Of a stretch of 64,000 nucleotides of DNA, positions 52,393 through 60,837 are shown piece by piece; positions within the stretch are counted from its first letter, which is position 1, and each line of letters opens with the position of its first letter. A model generated the notes under the pieces. The model made no database searches. It saw nothing but the letters and a program-made list of their open reading frames with translations, and was not told the origin of the DNA. Location: the NCBI RefSeq assembly GCF_017377795.1, contig NZ_JAFRDR010000014.1, positions 62,001 through 126,000 of the forward strand. The letters run 5' to 3'. The DNA is from Williamsia soli (GTDB lineage: Bacteria; Actinomycetota; Actinomycetes; Mycobacteriales; Mycobacteriaceae). The position numbers and the translations under genes were made by a program.

Positions 52393-52809
52393 ATGACATC
52401 TGTCGATTTTCAGTCGCTAGAAGCGCAGGTCCGCGCTGAAGCTGACCACAAGGTGCAGGTGCTCCGGGAGATCGTCGAGACCCACACCGCTCTGACCAAT
52501 ACCCGCGATGAGTTCCTGGTCGCCGACGCCGAACGCGTCCGCCGACTCAACACTCTGGTGTCCGAAGCGCGGTCCGCCGGGTTCGACACCAAGACACTCA
52601 AACCGTTCACCGTCGAGCACTTGTCCGCGTCGCGGCCGCCGGCCGCTAAGGCCGGCGGAACGCGGCGGCGTCGCCGGACCAAGAAGGACGAGCCCCAACA
52701 GGTGTCGACTCCCACAGCGGTGCCGGACAACCACGCTGCGCACAGAAATCCGGGTGAACAGTTCGCCGCGCCGGCAGACGCTGCGGATCGCACTGCGATC
52801 TCGGCCTGA
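52393..52809 (+). CDS. Hypothetical coiled-coil protein with basic tail
   Basis: 138 residues from ATG 52393. A long helix covers the first 70 residues (LEAQVRAEADHKVQVLREIV and ERVRRLNTLVSEARSAG), followed by a basic patch (AGGTRRRRRTKKDEP) and a disordered tail. The ribosome site is weak, and a structured leader precedes it, so translation may be controlled by the RNA. A terminator-like hairpin follows about 90 nt after the stop. Possibly a small DNA-binding protein; no family recognised. Confidence 0.55.
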   Translation: MTSVDFQSLEAQVRAEADHKVQVLREIVETHTALTNTRDEFLVADAERVRRLNTLVSEARSAGFDTKTLKPFTVEHLSASRPPAAKAGGTRRRRRTKKDEPQQVSTPTAVPDNHAAHRNPGEQFAAPADAADRTAISA

Positions 52810-52896
52810 CCGTTCTCGGTCAGCCGCGCTGACTTCCATGTGACCCCGGGTTCGCTGGGGTGGCCCGCGGTGCATCTACGCATCGCGTGCGCTTGG

Positions 52897-52926
52897 GCCC
52901 TGACGGGTGGCTAGACCCGCCAGGGC
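52897..52926 (+). terminator. Terminator-like hairpin
   Basis: GCCCTGaCGGGT pairs with ACCCGcCAGGGC with one internal mismatch around a 6-nt loop. A smaller hairpin, TGACCG/CGGTCA, lies at the stop of the preceding gene. Confidence 0.55.
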
Positions 52927-52983
52927 TAAGCGATCAAGAACCCTCTAACCAGTGATGCGGCGCCGCTGCCCACCGTCAGTCAG

Positions 52984-53325
52984 GTGGCTCTCGATCTCAG
53001 CGCCGAGTCGGCGATAGAGCTGACCTATCTTGTCTATCCCGGCGACCGCGAAGCTCCGCTTGCCCTGTGGGGGTTCCCTGACACTCACCCTGCCGCCTGG
53101 CTGTCGGCGCTGGCCGGCGATCACGCACTGCTGGTGGTCGGGGATAGCGCCGTCATCTCGCAGGCAAAGACACCGGCGGCGACCACGCGTGCGCTGACCG
53201 ACGTGTGGGCGGGCATCATCGGATGCAGTGACACCTGCGTGGTCCGAGCCGCTGCTCCCCACAAGGCCTGTCGGCGCCATTGTCTACGCCAAAGCCCTTC
53301 GTGGTCAGTCGTATCCGGCCTCTGA
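52984..53325 (+). CDS. Small hypothetical protein
   Basis: 113 residues from GTG 52984 with GTCAGG upstream. SAIELTYLVYPGDREAPLA and DHALLVVGDSAVISQAK look like strands of a small alpha/beta domain; the last 25 residues are Arg/Cys-rich and overlap the convergent fic gene by 21 nt. The start may lie further upstream. Not recognised. Confidence 0.4.
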   Translation: MALDLSAESAIELTYLVYPGDREAPLALWGFPDTHPAAWLSALAGDHALLVVGDSAVISQAKTPAATTRALTDVWAGIIGCSDTCVVRAAAPHKACRRHCLRQSPSWSVVSGL

Positions 53326-54237
53326 GGTGTTGTCGCGGCCGGGATCTCGCCGGTAGTGCGCGGGCCTTCGGTTGGGGTTCGCCTGCTGCGTGGGATCTGT
53401 GGTGGGCCGCGCGGCGGCTTCTCGGGCGGCGGTGGGGTGGTCGCGGCCGGCCAGCCGCGCCGCACGCAGGGCCGCTGAGGTCACCGCGGAGCTCGTTCCC
53501 GGTGGGTCCGGTCGTGGCGACGGCGGCGCGGACTGAAATGACGATGCGGGTAGACCGGCTCGTTTGTGAACTTTCATCGCTTCGAACAGTTGCACTGCAG
53601 TTCGGGTATCGCGGTGCCCTTCGGTCCTCGACAGCGTCAATGCCGGTGCTGTGCCAAAGGGGACAACACCGGGGCGTAGCTCGGCCGCGAGAAAGGTCGA
53701 ATCTGTGGTCGCCATGGCTATGTGGCGCGCTGCGTGGACGGCGGAGGCGTTGACCTGTGTCCAGTCGATGTCCCACCCGGCGTCGGCTAGGTACTGGTTG
53801 AAGAACACGCGTTGGCTGCGTGAGTTGCCGTCACGGAAGGGATGGACTGCGGTCAGCTCGCCCCAGTGCTCGGCCACCGTCGCTGTGGCCAGGTCGGGGT
53901 CTGCCGGTGTGGGGCGGTGTCGTTCGATAGCACCGAACACCACGCCGAGCTGGTTGGGGATGAACTGCGGGCGGCAGTGCGCCAAGCCCATGGCGGTGGT
54001 GTCCTGGGTGGCCGATCGGATGTGGCCGGCCCACGGGTAGACGTCTTGCAGGATGTAGGCGTGGATCCTTTGCAGGTGAGCGAAGTCGAAATCACCGCCG
54101 GCCAGGCCCGGGTCCACTTCCAGCTGCCAGATACGGGCAGCGGCCATACGGCGTTCAAAGTGGGCCAGCTCCGCCGGATCAGTAAGGCCGGGCAGATTCG
54201 GAAGAACCTGCCCGGCCTCATCGTCTGATGTAGCCAC
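53305..54237 (-). CDS. fic: Fic-family AMP-transferase toxin
   Basis: 310 residues. The Fic core covers about 50-180: FAHLQRIHAYILQDVYPWAG and the active-site motif HPFRDGNSR (His about 132). Fic enzymes attach AMP or similar groups to hydroxyl side chains of target proteins such as gyrase. No inhibitory alpha-helix motif is seen in the protein itself, so it is a class that needs a separate antitoxin. A small gene 11 nt upstream supplies that. The C-terminal 100 residues are Arg/Pro-rich and disordered. Confidence 0.9.
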   Translation of the reverse strand: MATSDDEAGQVLPNLPGLTDPAELAHFERRMAAARIWQLEVDPGLAGGDFDFAHLQRIHAYILQDVYPWAGHIRSATQDTTAMGLAHCRPQFIPNQLGVVFGAIERHRPTPADPDLATATVAEHWGELTAVHPFRDGNSRSQRVFFNQYLADAGWDIDWTQVNASAVHAARHIAMATTDSTFLAAELRPGVVPFGTAPALTLSRTEGHRDTRTAVQLFEAMKVHKRAGLPASSFQSAPPSPRPDPPGTSSAVTSAALRAARLAGRDHPTAAREAAARPTTDPTQQANPNRRPAHYRRDPGRDNTSEAGYD

Positions 54238-54248
54238 GAACGGGGTGG

Positions 54249-54431
54249 CTAGGTGCGGGCCGCCTTGATCTCGGCGAGCACCCGGTCACGTTCCTGCTCG
54301 ACCGTGCTCTCACCCCGCGACAGACGCCGCAAAGCAGCAACATCGCCGTCAGTCAGTGGCATGCCGGCCATCTCATGCCCGGCAGCGACAGCGGCCAAGA
54401 TCTGCTCTTCGGTACGGGTCGTTGTTGCCAT
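54249..54431 (-). CDS. VbhA-like antitoxin of the Fic toxin
   Basis: 60 residues from ATG 54431 (GAGGAG upstream). It has the VbhA layout: a first helix (EQILAAVAAGHEMAGMPL) that should block the ATP site of Fic through the Glu in AGHEMAG, a turn with LTDGDVAAL, and a C-terminal helix STVEQERDRVLAEI after RGE. The usual S/T-x-x-x-E motif has Ala at the first position. Eleven nt before the fic gene, so a toxin-antitoxin operon is clear. Confidence 0.78.
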   Translation of the reverse strand: MATTTRTEEQILAAVAAGHEMAGMPLTDGDVAALRRLSRGESTVEQERDRVLAEIKAART

Positions 54432-54484
54432 GAATTCAGGGCTCCTCACGGGTCTCTATCAGCAAGTCTACCGGCCGGGACTGC

Positions 54485-54694
54485 TCAAAACAGGGTGTGT
54501 TGGGCCTCGGCGGCGCTCTGGTCGGTGAGCTGCTGGTACAGCGCCGCCATGCGTTCGACGGCAGCCAAGGGTTCCTCCAGCTCGTCGGCGATGTGCGCCC
54601 AGCTCAAGCCCTGGTGGTGGTGCATCTGCCATGCCATCCGGTGCAGGTCGTCCACGCTCAGGACCGGCCCACCCGGCTGGTGCTCCGGCGTCAT
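54485..54694 (-). CDS. Small helix-turn-helix-like protein
   Basis: 69 residues, overlapping the DnaB-N-like gene by ATGA. DDLHRMAWQMHHHQGLSWAH followed by IADELEEPLAAVERMAALY suggests a small HTH of the sigma-70 region 4 or Trp-repressor type. It lies between a DnaB-N-like gene and the Fic module. A DNA-binding role is inferred only from the fold. Confidence 0.5.
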   Translation of the reverse strand: MTPEHQPGGPVLSVDDLHRMAWQMHHHQGLSWAHIADELEEPLAAVERMAALYQQLTDQSAAEAQHTLF

Positions 54695-55311
54695 AGCCGA
54701 GCCAACTTGTCACGCTTGGTGAGCCAGAGTTCTTCGGCTCGTTGCTGGTGGCCGGTGAGGTTTTCCCAGTGCCCAGCCAACTCTTCGACGCTGACGCTCT
54801 CGCGGATCTGCGACATCCGGGCCAGCAGGCCGGCGTAGCCGCGGCGGTACCACTGGTCGACGACTTTGGCGGCCAGGTGCGGCAGGTCAGCACCACCGAC
54901 CGTCGGGCCACGCGAAGGGGAGATGATCGCCAGCAGTTCAGCTTCGACGCGCTGCAATCGTCCGGTCTCGAACAACTGCGCCTGGACCAGGGTGGGGTTG
55001 GGGGGCGCGCCGCCATCGAGGACCGCGCAGATGGCCAGAAAGATCTCACGATGCGCACCCTTCCAGAACGGATCCCACCGATCGCCGGTGTCCATGATGT
55101 GTCGGACTTCGCGGGCCATGTCGGCCGGCGCCCACATCAGTGCGGTGAGTAAAGCGGCTTCGACGCCGGTGGTGACGGTGTTCTCGGTGTCGAGGTCGGC
55201 TCCCAGTCCGCCCGGAAACTCCTCGGAGGACAGGCCCGCTTCGTCGAGCTGGTCGTCGACGGCAGGGGCAGTGTCGGTGTCGGTGTCCATGTCACTGGCG
55301 GTGATGGTCAT
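54691..55311 (-). CDS. DnaB N-terminal-domain-like protein
   Basis: 206 residues from ATG 55311 (AGGAGGAA upstream). After an acidic N-terminus, residues about 50-150 match the helical N-terminal domain of replicative DnaB helicase: TGVEAALLTALMWAPADMAR, WDPFWKGAHREIFLAICAVL, PPNPTLVQAQLFETGRLQ. No RecA-type helicase domain is attached. Stand-alone DnaB-N proteins could act as adaptors or decoys for the host helicase or primase during plasmid replication; that is an inference. Confidence 0.75.
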   Translation of the reverse strand: MTITASDMDTDTDTAPAVDDQLDEAGLSSEEFPGGLGADLDTENTVTTGVEAALLTALMWAPADMAREVRHIMDTGDRWDPFWKGAHREIFLAICAVLDGGAPPNPTLVQAQLFETGRLQRVEAELLAIISPSRGPTVGGADLPHLAAKVVDQWYRRGYAGLLARMSQIRESVSVEELAGHWENLTGHQQRAEELWLTKRDKLARL

Positions 55312-55351
55312 CGGTTCCTCCTGGTCGGCGGGTCTAGGTGTGGGGTCGTGC

Positions 55352-55618
55352 TCAGGCGGTGGCATAGGACAAATCCGCGTAGAGGCAGTCCGGCTGATGG
55401 GGGTCACTCACGTGCTCGGAGCATTCGGCGCAGCAGTCGTCGTTGTCGTAGCGCAGGTCGTCGGCGCGCAGCCAGGGGCGCATCCGGTGCGCCTGTTCTG
55501 CTCGCTCGGCCAGTTCCTCGAGGCGGCCGGCATGCCGGGGGTCGCCGGCGTCATGGGCGCGCTGCGCCTGCTCGCGATAGTGCGCGGCGCGGTCGGCGTA
55601 GTTGTTGCGGATACTCAT
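55352..55618 (-). CDS. Small plasmid protein with Cys/His cluster
   Basis: 88 residues from ATG 55618 (GAGGGGAACG upstream). The N-terminal helix is charged (DRAAHYREQAQRAHDAG, LEELAERAEQAHRM). The C-terminus has DDCCAECSEHVSDPHQPDC, a likely zinc-binding set of Cys and His. The gap to nrdH is only 14 nt. Function unknown. Confidence 0.55.
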   Translation of the reverse strand: MSIRNNYADRAAHYREQAQRAHDAGDPRHAGRLEELAERAEQAHRMRPWLRADDLRYDNDDCCAECSEHVSDPHQPDCLYADLSYATA

Positions 55619-55632
55619 CTGCGTTCCCCTCT

Positions 55633-55878
55633 TCATGCCGCCGCGGTGGCAGCGAGTGACTTCACTCGGTCTGGACGGAAACCGGACCAGTGTTGTTCTC
55701 CCGCAACGACAACGGGTGCCTGCAGGTAGCCCAGACTCATCACGTAGTCCCGCGCTTCGTCGTTGGTGGTGATGTCGACGGTCTCGTAGGCCAGGCCGGC
55801 CTTGTCCAGCGCTTTGTAGGTGGCGTTGCACTGCACGCACGCAAGCTTGGTGTAGACGGTGATCGTGGTGTCAGTCAT
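55633..55878 (-). CDS. nrdH: NrdH-like glutaredoxin
   Basis: 81 residues from ATG 55878. Thioredoxin fold: ITVYTKLACVQCNATYKALD with the CVQC redox pair, GYLQAPVVVAG with the cis-Pro, and WSGFRPDRVKSL, the NrdH-specific C-terminal segment. NrdH gives electrons to ribonucleotide reductase and is common on actinobacterial plasmids and phages. The first gene of a minus-strand unit, 139 nt downstream of palindromic element A. Confidence 0.88.
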   Translation of the reverse strand: MTDTTITVYTKLACVQCNATYKALDKAGLAYETVDITTNDEARDYVMSLGYLQAPVVVAGEQHWSGFRPDRVKSLAATAAA

Positions 55879-56017
55879 GATGATGGCCTCCGCTGGTTTC
55901 GTGCGACTGTGTCTCGATGTCAATAGGTCTATTGTATTCTATTACCTGTTGTGCTGCAACGGTTTTGGGTAACTATTGGGTCACTTGTTGGACGGTTCTG
56001 TGGTAGTGAGAAGGGTG

Positions 56018-56179
56018 TCATTTCCTGATAATCCGCCGCTCTCGTGGTCGGGGTGTCAGAGTCCAGTGGTGGCGGCGGGAAAGTCCCGCGAAATAAGCGC
56101 AGCGCGTGGGGCTTTGGTGCCAGAGCCACTTGACGCTGGCAGCTCGGCTGTTCGAGATACTCCAGCGGGTCAGGCAATG
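56018..56179. repeat. Palindromic leader element A
   Basis: 162 bp, an imperfect inverted repeat. The outer arm begins GTCATTTCCTGATA and ends in a related complement (TCAGGCAATG). The core stem AAAGTCCC...GGGGCTTT surrounds GCGAAATAAGCGCAGCG. Homologous to elements B (57394) and C (60838). It lies between the nrdH unit and the gene at 56209-56703. Confidence 0.6.
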
Positions 56180-56208
56180 CCACCAGACATGCCCGCCGCC
56201 CCGGCGAC

Positions 56209-56703
56209 TCAGGCGGTCCGGCGCCGGTGCTCGGCCAAGCTCTCTGTGCTTGGGGTGATCTCCCAGGTACTGGCGTCGTTGTAGCCGGGGAGCTGGCGGA
56301 TCATGGCTTCGCGCAGGTGGTAGCAGTAGCGGTACGCCTCGCTGGTGTCCCAGCCGGGATCGGACCAGTTCTCGAAGTCATAGCCGTCGATCGCTTTGAG
56401 GATTTCGATCGGCTCGAACACGCGCGCAGGGGGTTGGTAGTCGTAGACGTAGGTTCCGTTCTCGCCGAATTGGGTGTTGACGCTGGCGGCGTGGGCGTCC
56501 AGGAGCAGCTGCCCGACCGCGCTGGCCGATTCCGGGCGCAGGGCGCGTCGCCGCTGCGGGCGGGCGTCGCTCAGCCCGTTAGCGGGGGTGGGGTCGGCGT
56601 CATCGGTGCTCGGCCAGCTGATGATTCCCTGCCGGCCGGACAGTCCGGCGTATACGAGAACGTGGATGTGTTCGGCGTCGACGAGGTAGCGGGCGCTCAA
56701 CAT
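56209..56703 (-). CDS. Hypothetical plasmid protein
   Basis: 164 residues from ATG 56703 (AAAGGAC upstream). LSARYLVDAEHIHVLVYAGL opens a beta-rich domain; GTYVYDYQPPARVFEPIEIL and SDPGWDTSEAYRYCYHLREA follow. No signal, no membrane segment and no family that I recognise. It forms a minus-strand unit with the LPD29 gene upstream, 44 nt apart. Confidence 0.55.
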   Translation of the reverse strand: MLSARYLVDAEHIHVLVYAGLSGRQGIISWPSTDDADPTPANGLSDARPQRRRALRPESASAVGQLLLDAHAASVNTQFGENGTYVYDYQPPARVFEPIEILKAIDGYDFENWSDPGWDTSEAYRYCYHLREAMIRQLPGYNDASTWEITPSTESLAEHRRRTA

Positions 56704-56747
56704 TGGTGGGTGTCCTTTCACACAAGTGGGCAGGTCCGAGCGCAGGT

Positions 56748-57332
56748 TCAGTACTCGACCCGGGTGGGTTGGCCGGTGGTGGTGTAGTCGGTGATGTTCA
56801 GAGCCGAACTGATGGCGGTTCCCATGTCGTAGGGCTGGCCAGGGAGTGGTTCGCCGAGGTAGGACAGCCAGCGGTCGGGGTCGATGGTGAGCATGGCCAC
56901 CGATCGGTGCAGGGTGTTGGCGGTCAGCGCGTCCGGGTCGATGCCTTCGACGGTGAACGCTGCTGCCATCTCACGGTTCTCGGTGAGCATCTGACGGGCG
57001 GCGGCCTGCACTGCCTCGTCGGAGAATCCGCGAGCTCCGTTGATGCCGTCGCAGTGGTACTCGCGGATCTCGGGCAACTCGGCGGTGTCGGTGCACACCA
57101 GTGTCGGGTCTATCAGGTCGTAGCTGTCGGTCATGCCGTTGAACTGCGCACCCTGAAACTGCGACCACTCGGCGCGGGCCTGGGTGTAAGTCGGTCCGTC
57201 GGTCCAGGCGACACCGATCCAGGCTGAGGCGGTGCCTCGGTTGCAGCGCACCGAGAACTTCACGTCGGGCCACACCCGGCGCAGGTGCTTACGCAGTTCG
57301 GCGGCGGTCTCTTTGGTGCTGTAGCTGGTCAT
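56748..57332 (-). CDS. LPD29-domain protein
   Basis: 194 residues from ATG 57332 (GGGAGA upstream). The N-terminus KETAAELRKHLRRVWPDVKF, then SVRCNRGTASAWIGVAWTDG, is the LPD29 pattern: helix, then a beta-hairpin ending in WTDGPT. LPD29 is found fused to large polyvalent proteins or alone on plasmids and phages. The rest has NREMAAAFTVEGIDPDALTA and a C-terminal strand. It lies 61 nt from palindromic element B. Confidence 0.7.
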   Translation of the reverse strand: MTSYSTKETAAELRKHLRRVWPDVKFSVRCNRGTASAWIGVAWTDGPTYTQARAEWSQFQGAQFNGMTDSYDLIDPTLVCTDTAELPEIREYHCDGINGARGFSDEAVQAAARQMLTENREMAAAFTVEGIDPDALTANTLHRSVAMLTIDPDRWLSYLGEPLPGQPYDMGTAISSALNITDYTTTGQPTRVEY

Positions 57333-57393
57333 CTCTGGTGTCTCCCTCTGCCGGTGGCGGGGACTTGGCCCGGTCGACCGTGACCGGAGGCCC

Positions 57394-57555
57394 CTCATTT
57401 CCTGATAACTGGCCGCATTCAGCAGACGGGCCGGAGGACCAAGAAGCGGAGACAGGAAAGTCCCGCGAAATAAGCGGAGCGCGTGGGACTTTGGTGGTGG
57501 AGTCTCTTGGTCCGCAGGCTCGGCTGTGGAAAGAATCGGCCTATCAGGGAATGAG
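57394..57555. repeat. Palindromic leader element B
   Basis: 162 bp. Arms CTCATTTCCTGATA and TATCAGGGAATGAG close an imperfect stem of about 70 bp; the core is AAAGTCCC...GGGACTTT around GCGAAATAAGCGGAGCG. About 90 bp to its right are also shared with element C, including AGGTGACCGCGCAGCGGGCA. It lies 61 nt upstream of the LPD29 gene. Confidence 0.7.
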
Positions 57556-57808
57556 AACCTCCCCTGTAGTTGGGAGGAGGCGTTTGTGCGCCGCAGGCGC
57601 ATCCGCTCAGGTGACCGCGCAGCGGGCAGACATGGCCGCGGAGCGGACCCACGAAAGGCCGGCACCACCTGGATCAGTGGCCGACCTTCGGGTTGGTGCG
57701 TGGCTCCAACGCGTCGACGCTGGGAGATGCTTGTGCGGGAGCTGCGCTAGTCGCGGTAGGGCTTGGTGCCGCGGTAGCTCTGGGTTTGGTTCGCTACAGC
57801 AGAGTCTT

Positions 57809-59572
57809 ATGAGCAGTGATACTTGGTCTATGAGTCGTATCGAATGGTCGCGGAAGACAGCGGACGAGGTTGAGGAGGCGATTTCGATGTTTTTGTGTCG
57901 GATGAACCCCGCTGCCTTTCGGGTTCGCCCTTCGCAGGGTGATGGTGGCATTGATGTGTGCGTGCCTACGGGTGTGAACCGATTCGAGGTCTATCAGGTC
58001 AAGAAGTTCGCCAGCAATTTGACCAGTAGCCAGAAGACGCAGGTAGAGAAGTCCCATGCCCGGCTCCGCGACTTCGCCGGTGAGCGCGGTTGGACGATCG
58101 ACAACTGGTACTTGACGTTGCCGCTCGATCCAACGACGGAGAACCTGAGTTGGCTCGCCGAGATTGCTGCTACGGGTCCGTTCCCGTGTGATTGGCGGGG
58201 GCTGTCGCATGTCGATGGGTGGGCTTCGAACTACAAGGACGTGGTGGACTACTACTTCAATGATGGACGTGAGCGGTTGATGGAGGACCTCGCCCGCTTC
58301 ACCGCCATTTCGGGTATCCCCATGTCGCCCGGTGTTCTTCCAAGTGTCGAGTCTTTTCCGACGCTCGCACCGAGTGATGTGCTCAATGGTCTTGTGCGAC
58401 TGCGTGAAACTCTGAATGCGCGTGATCCTCACTATTCGTACGACTTCTCGGTCTCCGGGCAACCCCCTCCTCGGCCTGTTAGCGGCGACTATCCGTCTAC
58501 GCTTGCAGCTCGCACGGCGCAGCAGGTGGGCGACAGCTACGTCACTTTCGATGTTCATGCCAGATGCGCTGAGTCGTTGAAGGAACGGCCCATCAAGGTC
58601 ACGATGACGTGGATGGCGCAGCGGGGCAGCGTTGAGCATCGAGAGCTAGAGGAATTCTTCACTTACGGTCGCACACCGGAACATCCGATCCAGGCGCGAG
58701 ATGTCACCGTCGAGATGCCCGGTGGCCTCGGTGGCGAGAGCGCCCTGGCGCAGGTGCTGATGTCAGAGGCTGGCGAGCCGGGCGAGCCCTTCGAGCGTCG
58801 GCTGAGCATCCTGTCGCCCGAGGACGAGGTGCTGGCCACGATCGAGCTGACTATGTATCCGCCGGTGAGCAATCACGATGGAACTGGTCAGTCGAACCGG
58901 GGGCGCGACCGGTCGGGATTCTTCGAGCTGGAGACGTTGGTGCTTGCTGGACCGCCAAAGCAGATGACACTACGGCTGCGCACAGAAGATCCGGTCGGGC
59001 TGCGTCCAGACCAGCTCGAACCGGCGCTAGCGGTGGTCGATTCATTTCGGCTTCCAAACCAGATACGGCTTGAGGCCACCCGCGGGCCTGCACGATCGAC
59101 AACTCACCCAGTCCCCGCCTCTGATGCCAGCGATGACTCACGAGCCACCAACAGGGCACTGCTCGCGTACGTCCGCGCGCTGATCGTCATACAACGACAC
59201 ACGCCGGTCGAGCTAAAGTTTCCCGAGTTCGAACGTCTCAGTGAACTGAACATTGCCGAAGCTACAGCGACAGCCAAGCTTTTGAACGGTGAAACCCTCA
59301 AGCGCACGTGGAACACCTTGCAGTTTCATCTGAATCCGGAGGCCGCCGCGACCGATGAGCCGCGTCTTTTTGTGGCTGATCAGGTTCCGCTCTCGTTTAA
59401 TGTCGGAGGTGACCACATCGAGTTAGGTCGTGTGCGGCATATTTTTGAATCAGCAAGAATCGTGAGCACCGAGGCAGCGGAGGACGGGCAGCTTTTGGCT
59501 ACCCTCCAGCCTGGTCCCGGCAACGACACAGTGCTTTCTGCATGGCATGGGGAAGCGTCGATCGATCATTGA
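57809..59572 (+). CDS. Nuclease-domain fusion protein (QxK, Mrr-like N-terminus), defence candidate
   Basis: 587 residues from ATG 57809; the frame is open further upstream but only through element B. EWSRKTADEVEEAISMFLCR is the first helix, and GDGGIDVCVPTGVNRFEVYQ followed by VKKF gives the Asp and Gln-x-Lys of Mrr-type nucleases (about residues 46-70). The remaining 450 residues form a beta-rich region (VTMTWMAQRGSVEHRELEEF, MTLRLRTEDPVGL) and a helical C-terminus (NRALLAYVRALIVIQRHTPV). Its codon use is less GC-rich than that of its neighbours, and it stands alone on the + strand among minus-strand plasmid genes, as a cargo gene would. Confidence 0.65.
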   Translation: MSSDTWSMSRIEWSRKTADEVEEAISMFLCRMNPAAFRVRPSQGDGGIDVCVPTGVNRFEVYQVKKFASNLTSSQKTQVEKSHARLRDFAGERGWTIDNWYLTLPLDPTTENLSWLAEIAATGPFPCDWRGLSHVDGWASNYKDVVDYYFNDGRERLMEDLARFTAISGIPMSPGVLPSVESFPTLAPSDVLNGLVRLRETLNARDPHYSYDFSVSGQPPPRPVSGDYPSTLAARTAQQVGDSYVTFDVHARCAESLKERPIKVTMTWMAQRGSVEHRELEEFFTYGRTPEHPIQARDVTVEMPGGLGGESALAQVLMSEAGEPGEPFERRLSILSPEDEVLATIELTMYPPVSNHDGTGQSNRGRDRSGFFELETLVLAGPPKQMTLRLRTEDPVGLRPDQLEPALAVVDSFRLPNQIRLEATRGPARSTTHPVPASDASDDSRATNRALLAYVRALIVIQRHTPVELKFPEFERLSELNIAEATATAKLLNGETLKRTWNTLQFHLNPEAAATDEPRLFVADQVPLSFNVGGDHIELGRVRHIFESARIVSTEAAEDGQLLATLQPGPGNDTVLSAWHGEASIDH

Positions 59573-59633
59573 GGCAGGTCGTCGTAAGACGAGACACGCA
59601 CCCACAGCCCTGTCCCGTGCGGCATGCTCACGG

Positions 59634-59948
59634 TTACCACGGGGTGGTGGCCGGTGCGTGTGCCTGGCCGGTGTCGCGGACGTGGGCGGCCGCGGCCTTG
59701 AGTGAGGCGTGGTCGACGGTGCCGTGGTCGTCTTTGCTGGCGCAGGCCAGCAGGAGTGGTTCGTCGTCGATGCTGATGGTGAGGAAGGGGACGGCGTGGG
59801 GTTGTTCGCCGGCGAGGTGGTCGAGCGCAGCGAGTGCCGCGTCGCCGGCGGCGCGGTGGGCCTCGGTGTAGGTGGTGGCGGCGTTGGCGTCGGCGAGGAT
59901 GTCGTCGGGTTCGGTTGCGGTGTAGGCGGTGATGCTCCAGCAGATCAT
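59634..59948 (-). CDS. Small hypothetical plasmid protein
   Basis: 104 residues from ATG 59948 (AAGGACACC upstream). SITAYTATEPDDILADANAA and AAGDAALAALDHLAGEQPHA are helices, then PFLTISIDDEPLLLACASKD gives strands. Compact alpha/beta with no recognised family. Between it and the upstream gene there are two strong hairpins. Confidence 0.5.
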   Translation of the reverse strand: MICWSITAYTATEPDDILADANAATTYTEAHRAAGDAALAALDHLAGEQPHAVPFLTISIDDEPLLLACASKDDHGTVDHASLKAAAAHVRDTGQAHAPATTPW

Positions 59949-59994
59949 GGTGGGGTGTCCTTGTCGGTGAGTGGTTGCCTGTGGTGACAAGGAT

Positions 59995-60069
59995 GCCGCG
60001 CGGCCCCTCGGGCCGCGCGGCATATGGGGTCCCCAGACCCGTTTCTGTGGATAGATTTTGGGTCTGGGG
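59995..60069. terminator. Two perfect hairpins between minus-strand genes
   Basis: GCCGCGCGGCCC pairs with GGGCCGCGCGGC around CTC (59995-60021). TCCCCAGACCC pairs with GGGTCTGGGGA around 19 nt (60030-60070). They follow the stop of the gene at 60079-60747. Confidence 0.6.
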
Positions 60070-60078
60070 ATAACCGGG

Positions 60079-60747
60079 TTAGCGGTTGCCGTTGCCGGGG
60101 GTGGGGCCGTTGGTGATCCAGCCGGTGCCGGTGATCTTGAAGCGGTGTTGGGCGCGGGGTCGCCAGCTGTCGGCGGCTGAGTTCTTGGCGTAGGTGTCGC
60201 CGTCGTCGAACAGCGCAACGGCCAGCTCGTGGGCCTTTTTCATGGTGGCGAGCATGGTTTCGATGGCGGTGGTGTCCATCAGGGCGAACGTCAACGGCGG
60301 CATCCGCAAGGTGACGTAGGGGGACACTTTGCGGGTGACGGGGTGGGTGAACTGGTCGCGGTGGGCGGCTCCGTTCGGCGGCCGGGTCCACATCATGGTG
60401 GTCTGCACTCCGACGTTGCTCTCGCTCATGATGCCGGGGAGCTGGTGCATCCGGGCCATGCCCATGCGGGCCTGGCGGGCGATGGCGAACAGTCCGAGTG
60501 TCAGTTGCACTTGCTCGCAGTTGGTGAATTGCATGGTGATGCCGGTGAATTCGATCTGCAGGACCGGGGTCCCGGTGCCTGGGGCGATGGTGGTGATGCG
60601 GCCGTGCTGCTCTCCGCAGACGGTGATGTTGACGTTGCTGACGACGCCGTTGGTCCGCAGGGGCAGTGGGGTGGGGGTATGTTCGGGGCGGCTGCCCTCG
60701 ATGCGGCGCGCTTCGGTGTTGGGGGCTTTTGCTTTGCCTTTGGCCAT
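60079..60747 (-). CDS. Hypothetical plasmid protein
   Basis: 222 residues, ATG 60747. Basic N-terminus (AKGKAKAPNTEARRIEG), then strands NVNITVCGEQHGRITTIA, PVLQIEFTGITMQFTNCEQV and MWTRPPNGAAHRDQF, and a C-terminal helix MLATMKKAHELAVALFDDG. No family recognised. It is the first gene after palindromic element C (90 nt). Possibly a structural or single-strand-binding protein, but I have no firm motif. Confidence 0.55.
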   Translation of the reverse strand: MAKGKAKAPNTEARRIEGSRPEHTPTPLPLRTNGVVSNVNITVCGEQHGRITTIAPGTGTPVLQIEFTGITMQFTNCEQVQLTLGLFAIARQARMGMARMHQLPGIMSESNVGVQTTMMWTRPPNGAAHRDQFTHPVTRKVSPYVTLRMPPLTFALMDTTAIETMLATMKKAHELAVALFDDGDTYAKNSAADSWRPRAQHRFKITGTGWITNGPTPGNGNR

Positions 60748-60837
60748 GGCGGGCGTCTCCTGGTCTCACTGGTCGCGGGCCGGGTGCTCGGCGACCTGAC
60801 GTGAGGCGGGGTGCTGGTCGTTGGTGACCAGGGGCAC

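Noticed and set aside
57338-57808. N-terminal extension of the QxK-nuclease gene
   Set aside because: This part of the frame only translates palindromic element B and its right flank, which also occurs at 60838-61140 in another context.
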